A DNA stretch of 64,000 nucleotides from Annona cherimola (taxonomy: Eukaryota; Streptophyta; Magnoliopsida; Magnoliales; Annonaceae): NCBI GenBank assembly GCA_030490835.1, contig CM059977.1, positions 10,010,765-10,074,764 on the forward strand, in the 5' to 3' direction. The translations under genes were made by a program, and so were the position numbers. The notes beneath the pieces are model-generated. The model was not told the origin of the DNA, made no database searches, and was given only the letters and a program-made list of their open reading frames with translations. Below, one piece after another: positions 32,078-61,229 of this stretch (position 1 is the first letter of the stretch; each line of letters begins with the position of its first letter).

Positions 32078-34361
32078 GAGAAGTTCATGGATCGGAAGGG
32101 TGATGGAGGTATGCAACTGCTTGATCTTGATCTTGATCTTGTGATTTGTTTCTTGAAAATAAGGGCCCAATGAAAAAAAACCATATTTGATTTTGCATAG
32201 GCAAAGAACTAATTATTTACCTATTCTGATAAATGAAATCACGAGAAACCTTTATCCATGCTAGTCTACATATTTAATTGTCGAATCGGAGTTTAAAGTT
32301 TTTTATTGTATTATCTTAATGACAATTTTTAAATTCGCGACTTATAAGAACATTTCGGTCTTAATTAATTGGTATATAATTATATACAGCAGTATGCAAG
32401 TTTGTTAACTTAATTACATTGCAATGATGTAGGTTTCATATATCTTACGCATATATGAGCCCCACTTAGATGTATCTTTTGAATTTTTTAAATGAATTTT
32501 TTTTAAAGGCTAGTGTGTCCGTACATGAGTTGCCCTAAGAAAATTTTTAAGAACAAAATATATGTGGGGTCTGTATCATTGCAATGCAAGTTAACTAATT
32601 TACACACTATTGCATATAATTATATTCAAATTAATTAAGCTTCAGCTATACGCGTCAAATAAACTTCACAAATTTTAAGTCGTTTCTTTCGATTGTATAA
32701 AATAATCTCTAAATCTTTTACTTTAATCATTTATCTACCAATAAGCTCCGGTAGAACTAAACTGACTCAATATATACAATTGTTCTTTATATATATAAGA
32801 ATCATTCATGTGCACATAGATTGCACCGTAATTACGATGGAGTCCACTGTAAAATGGGTTACACCTATATTAGAATGTAATGAAGCTTTATTCAATAGTT
32901 AGATGTTGAAAATACTACTTTAAACTTGATACTTACGTTAAACTATTTTTTTACGTTGATTTTGCAGTATTTTGAGATGAGGACTATTAATATGTTGAAT
33001 TTGGATGAAAATTAGTATGCTAATAAAGTGAATAATTCTAAATACAATGAATGTGGTAGATTTTCTATTTATGATCAAGTAGGGTCCACAACTCCATGGA
33101 GATCATTTTTATATATATATGAGAAATATTCAGGTGCAAGCACCTGCACCATAATTTATGATGCGGTTGCCTCAAAACGGGCTCCATGTAATCATAAAAT
33201 TATAATCTACTTCGCTTATTGTATTTAGAATTATATTTTTTTTTATCATACCAATTTTCATCCCAGTTGGACGTGTTTATGGACTCTATCAGAAAATAAT
33301 ACAAATTCAACGTAATAAAATAATTTGATATAAATAATAACTTTGAAATTGTTTTTCAACAGCTAAACTATTTCCTACATAATTTATATATGAATAAATG
33401 AATGTGTAAAATATCAATACATTTAATTATATGTGGATCCCATTTTAAGCAAATTGCACCGTCAATTACCATGCAGGCAAATGCTCGTATCTCTCTGTAT
33501 ATAGTTCATAGATAACTCTATCATTTTTAGTAACTTGTTGGAGTCATTGTCCCAGATGGAGTAATAATTATATAGCCGGGTTGCATGGATGCATGAACCC
33601 TTTGAATTTTCTTATTCTAAAATATATTTTTAAAATCCAAACTATATTATTTATCCATAATGTCGACAATCACTTTAATTGAAGAATTTTTAATTTGTAG
33701 AAAATGTAATGTCTTTTTGAGTGAATGTGTAACTATTGGATTTTGAAAATAAAATGTATTATGGGTCTTCAATGGAAGTAGTGGCCAAAAAAAAAATTTC
33801 AAACCAGTCTCTTTGGCTTGATAGCTTACTGCTATATATGACCCACAGGACAAAGACAAGAATTCCATTTTGGTGGTCCAAAGCCTAAGAAACCCCATCA
33901 TGAAGGCCACACTCATTTCTTCCATGGCTTTGCTCTTGAACATTTCCTTGGCTGCCCAGGCCAACAACGCGTACAATGCTGGCCAATTGCTGCATGAAAT
34001 GCTCTATGCCTCCTCAGCAGGATCCGTGGAGCTATTGAAATGGGCATCTGCATCGCTCTTTCTGCTACTCGGCTTCCTCTTCAATTCCATGGCTGCTGGG
34101 AATTTTTCGGATGCCGGTTTCCTTGTCTTTCTGCCCGGGAATCTGTCACCAGCTGGATCTGTTCAATCCACGATCGAGCGGGGGTCCTTGCTAGCTTCTG
34201 TGGGCAACCGTATGCTGTACATCACCGTCCCACTGCTGCTGTGGATGATTGGGCCAGTGCCGATGGTTTTTGCATCGGTTGCCTTGATCTTGTTTCTTTA
34301 CGATCTCGATTTCACCGGCCATGGGGTCAAAAAGGGATTGCCTGCGTCGAATTGGTGCTGA
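31938..34361 (+). CDS. DUF599 family membrane protein
   Basis: Exon 1 31938-32108 and exon 2 33849-34361 join in phase 0 through a 1740-bp intron with GT-AG ends, giving 227 residues, typical for this plant family. The N-terminus LDLILVPLGLCLTAGYHFFLW is the family's first membrane segment (about residues 7-29). KDKNSILVVQSLRNPIMKATLISSMALL follows the intron, then hydrophobic spans at about 75-92, 119-137 and 178-207. The motif pattern (VQSLRN, MAxxLL, GNRMLYITVPLLLW, LYDLDF) matches the family; its biochemical function is unknown. The start gives the expected N-terminus. Confidence 0.9.
32400..33480 (+). repeat. Repeat in DUF599 intron related to the right-edge array
   Basis: Contains AGATGTTGAAAATACTACTTTAAAC (32902), GTATGCTAATAAAGTGAATAATTC (33015) and ATTTATGATCAAGTAGGGTCCACA, all found in the tandem array at 62.3-63.7 kb. 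Parts of further units lie at 32440-32700 and 33380-33480, so perhaps two or three degenerate units are present. Confidence 0.65.
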
Positions 34362-35475
34362 AATTTGTTTCTAGTAATTGAAATGACGGAGCAGATGGAA
34401 AGCTCTTGTGGGTATGTGTAAAAATCAGCAAGCCAGTTAATTACATTGATCAGAAAGTTTTTGATAGATTCTAGCTAGACGAGAAATTCTGAAGAGTTTT
34501 TTTATTGAATTTTTCCTCGGCAACAGGCGCTGACCGGTTTAGAGAATCAAATTCTCGTTAAGATCGTACTAATCTTCTACTCTTCTACATCTCAACTTCT
34601 CTAGGGTTTCAACTCATCGAACAATGGACAAAAACTAATGGCCTGTCCCAACCCATATAAGTTCTAACCCGTACAAGATTTTAGGTTTAATTTGTACCTG
34701 AGATGAGAATGTGATGATGTGTATTTAAAAATGAGCAAAATATAGTGAAAATAGGTAAAATTAGATTGGAAATTAAAAAAGTTGTTTTGAAAATTAAGAA
34801 ATTATCTTAAAAATAATATAAATTCAATTTGAGAATTTTATATAGTTTAAAATATGCCTTACATGGTAGGCTTTATCTTATTTATAAGAGACGAAAGCCA
34901 CGAGAGTGAAAACCAATCCAATCCTCAAAAATGGCTTGGCTAGAAGTCCAATGCCAGGTGGACGTCCACAGACTATTAAGCGATAACGCACCAGCCCAAC
35001 ACAGACTCTACCTAGCAAGGATGGTGGACGTGCACAGAGTATTAGCGATAACGCACCAGCCCAACACAGACTCCACCTCGCATGAGGCCTGATAACCACA
35101 TGTAGGATCCTTGGAATGGATATTTTTTTTCTCCCTTCTTCTTTCTTTCCCTCGTCACATGCAAGGACATTGGAAAAAGGTGAATTCGAATCCAATCAAT
35201 TCAAGCTAATTTGTGAATTGCGTCCCGCTATATTATGACCTTTGTCTCTGTAAATAAATATATATGCTCGTGGTGACCACGGGCATAACCCAATTGGTAC
35301 ATGTCTTTGCCTATGCTTCGGATGGTCAGGGTTTATAATTCAGTTACAAAAATGGAAAAAATTATTAGCATAATTAAGTTGTAAAAAGATATACCAAACA
35401 GAGATATCGCATGTCTGTTTTCTAATGGAAAAGTTTTAAAAATAAGCCCATAATTTTATTTTTTTTACAATCCCC
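34362..35475. other. Downstream flank of the DUF599 gene
   Basis: Likely 3' UTR in the first 200 bases. A 65-bp tandem duplication lies at about 34956-35083 (GATAACGCACCAGCCCAACA in both units). A tRNA-like SINE fragment may lie at 35276-35345 (CATAACCCAATTGGTAC and AGGGTTTATAATTCAG). Otherwise no gene. Confidence 0.5.
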
Positions 35476-35965
35476 AACAAGAGATGTTAAAGTTATAAAT
35501 TTGTTCTAAAGCTTTTTAATTTCTATATGTATCTTATTTTTAATCATTTATTTATATTTTCCTGTCCAATTATCTATTTTTTGATTTTTTTTACAACTAC
35601 TTAAACAACTACATTATCTTTTTTAATTTTATTATTTTATTCCTTATTGTTACCCATATTATATCACATCACTTCTCTAAATTTAAAAAGTTTTATACAA
35701 AGAGCATTTTGGTTACATATAAAACTTTTCACACTAAATTTTTTTGCTTTACATAATTATCCCATTTTTAAAATTATTTCTTCACAGTTTCTTATACAAT
35801 TGTCATATTTTTCAATCATTTTTATATAACTATCAGTACAACTAAATTACCTATTTTTTATTCTCCTTACTCCTTATCATTAATCCTATTATATTACATT
35901 ATTTTTTCCATTTAAAACTTTTACATCAAAATTTTCATTTAAAAATTTTATTATTTTCCAAATAT
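35475..35965 (-). mobile_element. Two decayed Tourist-like MITEs
   Basis: Two adjacent stretches (about 35510-35700 and 35720-35965) keep the interior pattern AATTATCTATTTTTTGATT, ACAACTACATTATCTTTTTTAATT and CTTATTGTTACCCATATTATATCACATCA, but both have lost clear termini. Confidence 0.5.
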
Positions 35966-37020
35966 ATCTAAAAAAAATTTCTTTTAAAAGCTCTATTAAA
36001 TACCAAATACAAATAAATAATAAAGATGGAATTTACACCCAAACCAACTTTCGATGGTCAAGCATAGCTTTTGCTGACACCTAACTAACTTATTTAACGT
36101 TAGGAATATTTAACCTCAAAAGATGTTAGGAATATCTAGACTAATGATTTTTTAAAATTTTCTTCTAAATAGAACGAAGTGTTAATCTAATACTATTTAT
36201 CACAATAAATTATAAAATTTGAAAATTTATTTATTTTGAGGAATATATAAATTTTTTGATATTTTATACTTTTATTATATGCAGAATTATTATTATTATT
36301 TTTTACATTTTAGAAATTATAGCTTCTTTTTTTGGCAAGCTAAGCCTTAAAAATTTTGTTTTTAGACGTTGAATCTTATAAGAGTGTGTACTTGCAAAAT
36401 AAATCCAACGTTAGCAACTGTAGTTAAAAAAAGGTTTAAAATGCATCAAAAAGAAACTTACAAAATCGAAACTGAAATGTGCAAATCTTATATTTAAAAT
36501 GCAAATAGGCGTACTTAGAAAAATGGAAGATCACAATAAAAAATGGTAGGCTGTTTGTAAGCGACCATTTCGACTGAGTTCGACATAACAAAAATGATCA
36601 AAATTCCTAAAAATTATCCAAATAGAGGAATTTTTCTTATGCACAGGTTTTTATTAAATCCAAGCTGGTGACTGTTTTAAGCATCGACGTCCAAGGCATA
36701 TAACGCAAATTTTTGGTTTAAAATAAATTAAAATGTTCCAAAAGTCCAGCCGTGTGGATTTTGTTTTACCCCAAGCAAATCCCAGATTCCGAGCTTTAAA
36801 ATCTTTAAAATTATGGGTATGAGGTACCGTCTACTCCCCCAGTTTCATAGATAGACTCCCAAAGAGAATTCACCCCATTGCCTCCTCTTCTCTCGTGGTT
36901 CACCGCATTCCTAAAAGTTAAAATGCATCATTTTGTCCAAGTGAAGCAGTCTCCCTGAACCTTTAAATAAGCTATTCTAAATGGAGAATGTTTAAATGCG
37001 GATGCATTGAAAATCTCATT
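35966..37020. other. Gene-free stretch
   Basis: AT-rich with no feature I can support. A TTA microsatellite at about 37018-37045 borders the next foldback element. Confidence 0.5.
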
Positions 37021-37021
37021 T

Positions 37022-37335
37022 ATTATTATTATTATTATTATTATTTTTGGTAAAATTTTCAATAAAACTCTTAATATAGATGTATTTAATTTATAGTTTA
37101 AATTTTACTATTTTTGAAAATGTATATATATTTTTATTTTTTAAAAATAGAAAGATTTTGGTACTTTTTAAATAACTAAACTATCCCTATTTTCAAAAAT
37201 AGAAAAATATATATATACACATTTCTAAAAATGTTAAAACTCGGGTTAAAAACTACATATAATCGATGAGTTTTATAAAGATTTTCGAAAAAATAATAAA
37301 AATGAAATTTCTGGTGAGATATATTGAAACAAATC
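37022..37335. mobile_element. Foldback element
   Basis: Left core GTATTTAATTTATAGTTTAAATTTTACTATTTTTG and right core AAAATGTTAAAACTCGGGTTAAAAAC are inverted, around a centre near 37165. The left arm has expanded into a TTA microsatellite. Confidence 0.6.
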
Positions 37336-37414
37336 CTATTAAAAACAGTGTTACTATATGGGATGCATGCGAGGGTGTATTGAAACTTAAGTTTATATGG
37401 GTGCAAAATTAATT

Positions 37415-37720
37415 TTTTTGAGATATGTTGTGAAATTTTTAAAATAAAATTATTGATATAGGTGTATTTAATTTATGAGACAGGTTTTATTATTTTTAGA
37501 GGTATATATTTTCTGATTTTCTAAAACAAAAGTATTTTAGTAATTTAAAAATGACGAAAACCTCCATTATCTTTAAAATAAAAAAATATATATCTCAGAA
37601 ATATCAAAATTTAATAAATATATAAATATATCTTCAAAAATGTTAAAATTTAATACATATATTAATATATCTAAATTAACAATTTTATAAAAAAATTTTA
37701 AAAAATAGATTTTGTACCTG
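37415..37720. mobile_element. Foldback element
   Basis: Left core GGTGTATTTAATTTATGAGACAGG and right core AATGTTAAAATTTAATACATA, with a partly duplicated right arm (two ATGTTAAAATTTAATA-like runs). It lies about 340 bp upstream of the helicase ATG. Confidence 0.6.
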
Positions 37721-38062
37721 GTAATATACGAGACAACAATTTATCTCCGTTCATTGGATCTGGGTAACTATATTGAATTAAGAAAAGATAACCATGGATC
37801 AATAATAACACAGAATTCGTGACAACATCAACGGTATGGATTCCTCGCACCAATCACACAAGTGAGAACCGGGGAAGAGTTACCACCGTTTGGATAAAAG
37901 GCGATAGACCAGAGGCATACTGCAGAGCTACTCTCATCCCGTTTCGCCGATCTTTTTTTTTTTTTTTTTTTTTTGTTTCAGTTCTCACTGCTCTGTTTTG
38001 TTCTGTTTTGCTCTGCTCTTTCGTTCCTCTCTCGCTCGTGAAAGAAACGCAACGCCAGAATA

Positions 38063-54138
<16,076 letters not shown>

Positions 54139-55458
54139 ACAAGCAGCGTCTTCCAGTCATGCTAACCATGTCTGCGTCTAACTTCCAGGGTACCGGCTAT
54201 CATCATACTAGGTAAGTTCAATGTTATCCTGATAGCTATATGGGCACTTTTCAAATTCACTGTGCAGTTTTATGGTAGCAAAATATATGCTGTGCTCGAA
54301 GAAACATTCTCTTTGCCGATGCATCATGCATTGTATGTGTCATGTTGAGCTGTGGATGGCCAATCAAATTTGTCAAACTGATGGGTCTCAATGTGGATTG
54401 GATTCTTCAAAAATCTCCCATATCAGAAGAGCACACCTCTTGACCATTGGCTATACTATGTGAATATTGACTGTTTCTCTGGTTTCTGCTACTGAAACTT
54501 TGTAAAATTGCAAAAACCTTGCCATGTGGTTCCCCTCTATTCCTGTGTTGACATATTTACATATCTAAGATCATCTTGAGAGTTGTTTATTGCAAACTGA
54601 ACCGAAACTGAACTACTAAATTTTAGTGAACTAGGTGCCGACCTGTATGTTTTGTTTACACATGGATGTTCTACCAAGCAAAAATGCTGATTGGACCTAA
54701 GGGTTGATTGTAATGCTTTTGGTGTGTCTCTATCAGGTTGTATTGTGCTCATGGTAGGCGATATGGCTCATTTCTTCTGCAGATTGTTGAAAATTGATTG
54801 GGGGTTGCCTTGCATTGCAATGAGGGCATTCTATGACATGTTGTTAATCAGCAAAAGATACCTTGTAAGTTCATTATATGTGGTCCCTTTCAGCTAATTG
54901 TAGTTTCTTTGTTGATGTGCCTTTCTAGTGAAATATAGCTGATTTCTTTTAAAATCTGCAATCAGCACCCTTACTGTTAACACGTATCCCACATGGTGCT
55001 TCTTTGCATTTTGGTTCCATCCATATTGTTCATATGGCAGCTATTGGATCATTTATCAGTTGTTATTTCTTGAATAGCCTTACCTGGAAAGAGGCAAAAT
55101 TATCATGTTCCGTCCGTGTTGAAGCAACTCACCTGGGAGTGGAGCAATCCCATGTTTTATACTAGTAGTGTTGGTTTGGGGATAGGTACAGAGATGGGAG
55201 ACTGATGTGCAGAACATGGGTTCAGCTACATTAGCATGCAATAGTTTTCCGATGTATATTTAGATGGCGTAGAAGAGAATTAGGAGACAAGCTAATAGTT
55301 GAAAGGCCCAAAAATGATGCAATAGGTAAAGGTATATTGATGTGACACTTTAATTATTTAATTAACAACCTTATATTTTCTTATCATTACCTATATTTCA
55401 ATAATTTTCCATTAAAAAGTCTATTTGGTTGATATTGTCCTCGATCAAACTTTTTCAT
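54139..55458. other. 3' flank of the helicase gene
   Basis: The 3' UTR probably occupies the first part. ACTAGGTAAGT at about 54207 looks like a splice donor and could mark a 3' UTR intron, but I cannot pair it. No further gene. Confidence 0.45.
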
Positions 55459-55736
55459 AGGTGTGTTTGGGAAGTAATAAAATTTTTGATAAAAAGTTTT
55501 TGAATTGGGAGAAAATGATATGATGTGATATGAAAGGAGTAATGATGAGGAGTAAAGAGAATAAAGTTAAAATAGATAGGTTGGTTGTATAAATAGTTGT
55601 GTAGAAATAATTAAAAATAGGGTAATTGTATAGGAAGATGTGAAGAAATGGTTAAAAAATAAGGTAGTTGAGAGTGAAAAAGTTTTAGATTGAAAAGTTT
55701 TAGTTGGAAAAATCTTATTCTTTGCCAAACATACCC
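55459..55736 (+). mobile_element. Tourist-like MITE
   Basis: A well-conserved copy, start AGGTGTGTTTGGGAAGTAATAAAA, end GCCAAACATACCC, followed by TTA. The interior is one of the cleanest in the window. Confidence 0.78.
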
Positions 55737-56457
55737 TTATCCAAAAAAATGAATTGTCATTTAGTAGTTGTGCCTTGGAACTTGTTATAAAATTCATCTA
55801 TGACATAATTTCTGTATAAAGGAGAAAATAGCTTTGAAAGTGGACTAACCGACAGCCATTTTTATGTTAATCTCATTATGAAAAAGAACCATCTGCTGAA
55901 TTTACTGGATTTGCAACCGTTGTGTATGTTACCTCTGGCTATTCCTAACTCTAAATGAGTTGGGTCCGCTGAAAACTGAACATTTTTCAACATTCTTCTG
56001 TCCAAGGTTGTGGACTTCCAGGATAGTTGCTGAGGTGGGAAGATCCTGGCATGACTTTTAATTTTGGGCCCTGATTCCATATTTTGTTTTAGCCCTCAAT
56101 TTGGAAGGACAGACCTATTGGAAGCTCTGGTAAAGTGTCTTATCTCAATCCGTTGGACATTGATTCTTATTGTCACAAGGATGCTAATTGCCCCAATATT
56201 CCGATTCTCCTATAGTCCTCTGGTCAAAAGTTGTATCGCCCTTTTGGTGTTGCTACCGTCCCCATTTTGCCTTCTTGGCTTGTGGATGTTGGCACAAAGG
56301 CAAAGGCAAATAACATAAAATAAATAAAAAATTTAAAAATTGATTAAAAACAACCCAAAAAGTATTCTATGCCATACAAGTTTTTGTGTGTGTGTGTGCG
56401 CGCGTGTTACACCCCGCAATTTTTTTGACTTCCAATTTTAGCTTGAGTTCTGAGTTT
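55737..56457. other. Gene-free stretch
   Basis: An 84-codon open frame at 56064-56318 is hydrophobic but has no family match or splice context. A GT/GC microsatellite lies at 56383-56406. Confidence 0.5.
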
Positions 56458-56482
56458 GTTAGCCAGGCTAACAAGAGAGCTC

Positions 56483-56769
56483 CTGTCAGCCTGGGCGAGT
56501 AGGTGTATATATTTTTTTTGTAAAAATGTTGGCTAAAGTGTATTTAATTCAAATATTTTACTTTGGATGTGTGTATATATATTTTTGAATTTCAAAAATA
56601 ACAGTTTGGGGCTGAAAATGACTTAAATACCTTCCAAAATGGTTGATTTTTAAATTCAAAAATATATACACACACATCCAGAAATTATAAAATTTAATAA
56701 GTGAATTAAATGCAACTAGGCCAACATTTTCATGAAAAAAAAAGCGAAAGTATGTACCCGGGCTAACAG
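56483..56769. mobile_element. Foldback element
   Basis: Outer arms CTGTCAGCCTGGGC (56483) and CCCGGGCTAACAG (ends 56769). The core has GTGTATTTAATTCAAATATT on the left and AAATTTAATAAGTGAATTAAATGC on the right, with GATGTGTGTATATATATTTTTGAA paired to TTCAAAAATATATACACACACATC. The arm-to-arm pairing spans most of the element. Confidence 0.75.
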
Positions 56770-59499
56770 AATCAGGGGCCTTTTGACTCCATAACCTTGG
56801 ATTCTGGAAATGTACTCTTAACTTGCGATAAATATAGAACACATTTTTCCACTGGTAAAACGACCATGACGATTTGCTGCAATTTTTGCTTCCAGAGTGC
56901 ATTGCATCCTGGCTATCATCATCATCATCACCCACCTGTAGGGTTATCTGCTTGGATCCCTAGTTCTATCTCTGTTAACATGGATCCCTAATCTTTAGGT
57001 CATCAATCAATGCTGCCTGTAGGCACTGAAGCACGGATGCAGCCCTCATTTTTCAATGTATAATGGTTCTTTCATTTGAATCTTAGTCATTCATCATATG
57101 CTAAGATTTTATCTTTCGTGAAAATAGCATAAATTATTTTCATCGAATATTATACTTGGATAACGAAATTATAAAATTATTTGAATGGTGGAAATGCACT
57201 TTTAAATGTTTTTATTTAGTGATTTATCTAAATTGCAAATATGATAATTTTTTTATGTCAAGTAAAGGTATAAAGATAAATATAATGAAAAGCATTGACT
57301 TCATTAAAAAAGTATAGTGGGCCTAAAAATTTAAGGGCAACACCACCTTAAAAAATACTGTCCAGCTCTGTAAATAAGTGGCTAAGGAGTTGGATTGGTC
57401 ATCCCGCCGTGCAGGAAGCACAAACGCGTGGGAGAGCATGTCGTTTTCTAGTGGACCCTGTTGAAGGGCATTGACGCAAGATATTTTAATGTAGGGTGTA
57501 TTTGTGCTATTCAAGAAGTTAAATTGACAAAAGCTGGGGGCTGATGCAAAAAGCCCAAGAAATTTGGAAAAATTATTAATTTCTGCTTTCGATCAACATG
57601 GTGCGAACATTGTTCGTGCATGCACGTTCAGCTGTGTCTTTTCATTGGCAGTGACGAGTGATGTGCCTGCGAGGTGGGTGGGCAAAGAAAGGTTCAAGGG
57701 TTCGCCCACCTGAATAATTAGCAGCATTAAGGGCCCGTGCATATTTAGAAATTTGAAAAATTGACAAGCGTTGATTCTTAAATGCCAAGAATGCATTTGC
57801 ATGATGCTTGACTGCTGAGTTGAACCCGGTGATGGGGACTGCTGTGTCCCTTGGAATCGGTCTCATCAATCCCGCTTCTCCCAATTCAGCTACATATCCT
57901 TATCGATCGACCATCTGGTCTGGTGGGCAACTAATTGAGCCCGTTGTCCACCTACTTCACCCCATCTAATGGGGTGGGAAAATTACAAAATCATTGTCTT
58001 AATATTTGCTTGGAAAAGGTTAATGAAGGAGGGTGGGAGCAGAGTATATATATCTGTATGTATGCATATATAAGGTAATGATCATTGGTATTGAGTAAAA
58101 ATGCTTCAATGTGGAGCATAGGGCTTGCTCTTGGGTGAAAAATAAAAACGTAATAGTACATTTGTATAGTTATTTGCTATTTTTTCAGTTCGGATGCCTT
58201 TTGTTGATGTGAACTCGCAAATTCTGTGTTTGGAGTCACACATGAAAAGTGGGTCGAATCCCATCTCATTTGAAAATTTCCAAAGAATCATTTCTTTTAA
58301 TATTTTATTTGCTTAGCTAGGAGTACTGTGAATTTCTTTTTAATTTTATGCATACCTTCCTTGTGGCGCGTCCACCACCTCTTTCAACTTGGGTTTTGAT
58401 TGCATGCCCATCTAGATAATAATTCCAACAACAACATGGTTTGGTGTGAGAATCTGCAAATCAACTCCAATAATGATAGCCTTGTGCAGCATTTTTCTTT
58501 TTTTTTTTTTTTCATTTCTTTTTATTTTTTAAAATCACGTCTTTCATGATTTCATTCCAATGTGTCAATCATATTCCCCTCGCTCCCAATTAGGAAGGCG
58601 TCATGCGAAATAAATGGAGTGGTCAAGGAAAATTAGGCAGATAATACCACTTGTTCAATGCATTTTGTGGGATTTATGGGGTCATACAATGCGATTTAGA
58701 TATTTTGATGTTGTGCAAGGACGGTGAAAAAATGCCAACTATAAGACTGCGATGCAGGGGCAAGAACACGAACAATAATTATGAGGGTAGTGGAAGGTCA
58801 ATTTGAGCAATTGCAATTTGCAATATGTATAGTATAATGACTGACCAGAGACTTGGTATGTGTGAGGGAGATTAATTCGTGTGTGAAAACATGCATGCGT
58901 CAATAAAAACGTCCAAGCAGGATGCATGAACTTAGGGGAGCACACGTGGGACCCACCTCAGCTGTTTCGTTCCCTTGCCTATTTCTTCCATGACAGCCTA
59001 CCATCTATACTCTCCACCACGAGAATCTCTTCTCTTGCACAGGTGATTGATACAACTATCTGAATAATCCGATACTTTTCTTACTTGGTAACTATTTTGA
59101 AACCATTACGCCTTGTAACCCTTTATTGCGCAATTTTCATTTGCCTACAAGTTTTTTGGATTTTTGCACAATTCTCTTTACAATTATTATTTTTGCAAAA
59201 CTGCCCCTATTTTTGATATATTCTTAATGATATACTAAATTCATATAATGATATTATTACATCGTGATTTACTTGATCTTGATGTTACGTGGGGTTACAT
59301 TTGACCAATCATTCTTTGAGTCAGCCGTGAATCTTAAGAGTTATTGTCAGTAGGGACGCCTTCCAAAGCGAAGCTGAAGTTGGGGTCGATTTTGCAAAAT
59401 CATTAGTCATAAGTAAAAATTACAAAATCATAAAAAGATGGGAGGAAAATGAAAAAAATCCAGTTTTATTTACTTATATCATATCTTTCTTCTTTGAGG
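56770..59499. other. Gene-free stretch
   Basis: No gene or repeat I can define over 2.7 kb. Open frames on the minus strand (57593-57884, 58106-58291, 58739-58945) have no resemblance to known families. A T-run lies at 58498-58512. Confidence 0.5.
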
Positions 59500-60592
59500 G
59501 ATAATTGGGTGCGGCCGGACGCATGGGGGCAGCCATGCGTCTGGCCAAAAAACCCATTTTTTATTTTTAAAATTTTTTATAAACATGTAGAACTGAGTGT
59601 ATTTAACTTATAAATCAAGTTTTATCATTTTTGAGTACTTTTAAGTATTTTTTATTTTTAAACAGTGACATGTTTTATAATTTCTGAGTCAGAAAATTAC
59701 GAAAATGTCATTATATTTAAAAATAAAAAATACTTAAAAGTATCAAAAAATGGTAAAACTTGGTTTATGAATTAAATACACTTACCTCTACATGTTTATT
59801 AAAAAAATCAAAAAAATATTTTTTTGGGGGGGAGGGGAGCGGGTTTCCATTAGGTGTGCGAGTTGGTTCAGTTTGGGTAGTAGTCTACCCTACCCATATC
59901 TTATTTTTAAAAAATCTATCATACCCTACTCGCTTGTAGGGTCGGTTCCTATTACACCTTACCGTACCCATTACCCATGGGGTCAGTTTCGGTTCCAAAT
60001 CGGTTCCTAAAATAACTAATGATGAAATATGAAAAAATATCTTTTGTCTTGTTTTAAATAATATAAAACAATAATCATTTACATTTTAGGCTTTACAATT
60101 TATAATTAATTTCATTTTGTTGTCGTTTACATCTCTTTTCACGTTCTTTGTAGCCTTGTTATCAATATTAATAATTACATTAACATCATCATCCACATTC
60201 ATGTTATGATCATCCGTTATTATAAATATAACCCTTATACAATTTATAAAAAAATAAATAAGAAAATTAAACCAACAATAATTTATTAGTGAATGAGGGA
60301 TAGAAACTATTATATATATATATTTTGATCTATATTATGTTTTTATTTATATATACATATTTATAGTTATTTACAAATTAAAGTACCCATCCGAGTCTGT
60401 TCTGGGTACCCAGCGTGTGTACCATACTCTTATCTTATTTAGGGGATTCGATAATGATTTTTACCCTACTCGTACACTATCTTACCTAATTTAGGGTCGG
60501 ATAAGTAGGTACCAACGGGTACCTTATCTAAGTTGCACTCTTAGGTCCCATGGCCGGATGCATAGGGGGGTCACGCATGGGATCGGATCACC
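59500..60592. mobile_element. Foldback element with nested hAT insertion
   Basis: The left arm starts GGGTGCGGCCGGACGCATG and contains a hairpin with 13-bp arms (59513-59546). The right arm near 60550-60592 is a related inverted copy ending ATCACCC. The core at 59575-59810 pairs AAGTATTTTTTATTTTTAAA with TTTAAAAATAAAAAATACTT. The right arm is separated from the core by a hAT element at 59851-60543. Confidence 0.65.
59851..60543. mobile_element. Non-autonomous hAT element, 693 bp
   Basis: Ends TAGGTGTGCGAGTTGG and CTAAGTTGCACTCTTA are imperfect inverted repeats. The flanks GTTTCCAT (59843-59850) and GGTCCCAT (60544-60551) match 6 of 8. Subterminal GGTACC/GGGTA motifs are frequent (for example GGGTACCCAG near 60405). 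No transposase frame. Confidence 0.7.
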
Positions 60593-60594
60593 CA

Positions 60595-60628
<34 letters not shown>
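60595..60628. repeat. (ATT)n microsatellite
   Basis: About eleven uninterrupted ATT units just right of the foldback element. Confidence 0.9.
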
Positions 60629-60630
<2 letters not shown>

Positions 60631-61229
60631 CATTCTTTTTTTTATTATATTCTTTTCTATGCTTTTTCGAGCTCATATTTTCTTAATTCAGTATTATATA
60701 GCACATGCATGCATGAACGAAAACTGAGCTTCAGCGATTTGTGTTGCAGTAATTTGCAGGACTCTACTGCTTGATCTGAAGTTTTTAGCTAATGGATGCA
60801 AGAGTCTGAACGCTAAGATCCAAATAAGATTTTTCTCTTTTCTTTTCTGACGAATTTTTGGAAACTGGCCCGACAGGGCTAACTGCGTGCATAATGCTCC
60901 TTGGATTTATGTACACTTTCAAAGACTCTGATGATCGAATTGGTGGTCCAAACTCCAAAAAGTATATACGCGTGCGCGCGTATGTGCGCTGTCGTCTTTC
61001 AATCCTTGGTTCTTCCAGAATCTAAATGTATCTTATTTTTCTCTTTAACGTGTAACTAATGAAAGTTTATTTCTTAATTAGTATTCTGGGTAGAAGCTGT
61101 AAACACAAGCTGGCTAGTATATAGATATTGATCACCTGCTACGCGGCTTTGATTGATCATGGGAAGCTCAGTTGACAATTGATTTTTTATTTATTTATTT
61201 ATTTTTTTTCTAAAAATCCTCCCACAAAC

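Noticed and set aside
33870..34361. A separate intronless gene for DUF599 exon 2
   Set aside because: A GT-AG join to 31938-32108 gives the full family-length protein with the expected N-terminus.
34040..34381. Second open frame overlapping DUF599 exon 2
   Set aside because: It is a frame-shifted shadow of the real exon.
56064..56318. Hydrophobic 84-codon frame as a membrane protein gene
   Set aside because: Codon pattern and context are not gene-like and I recognise no family.
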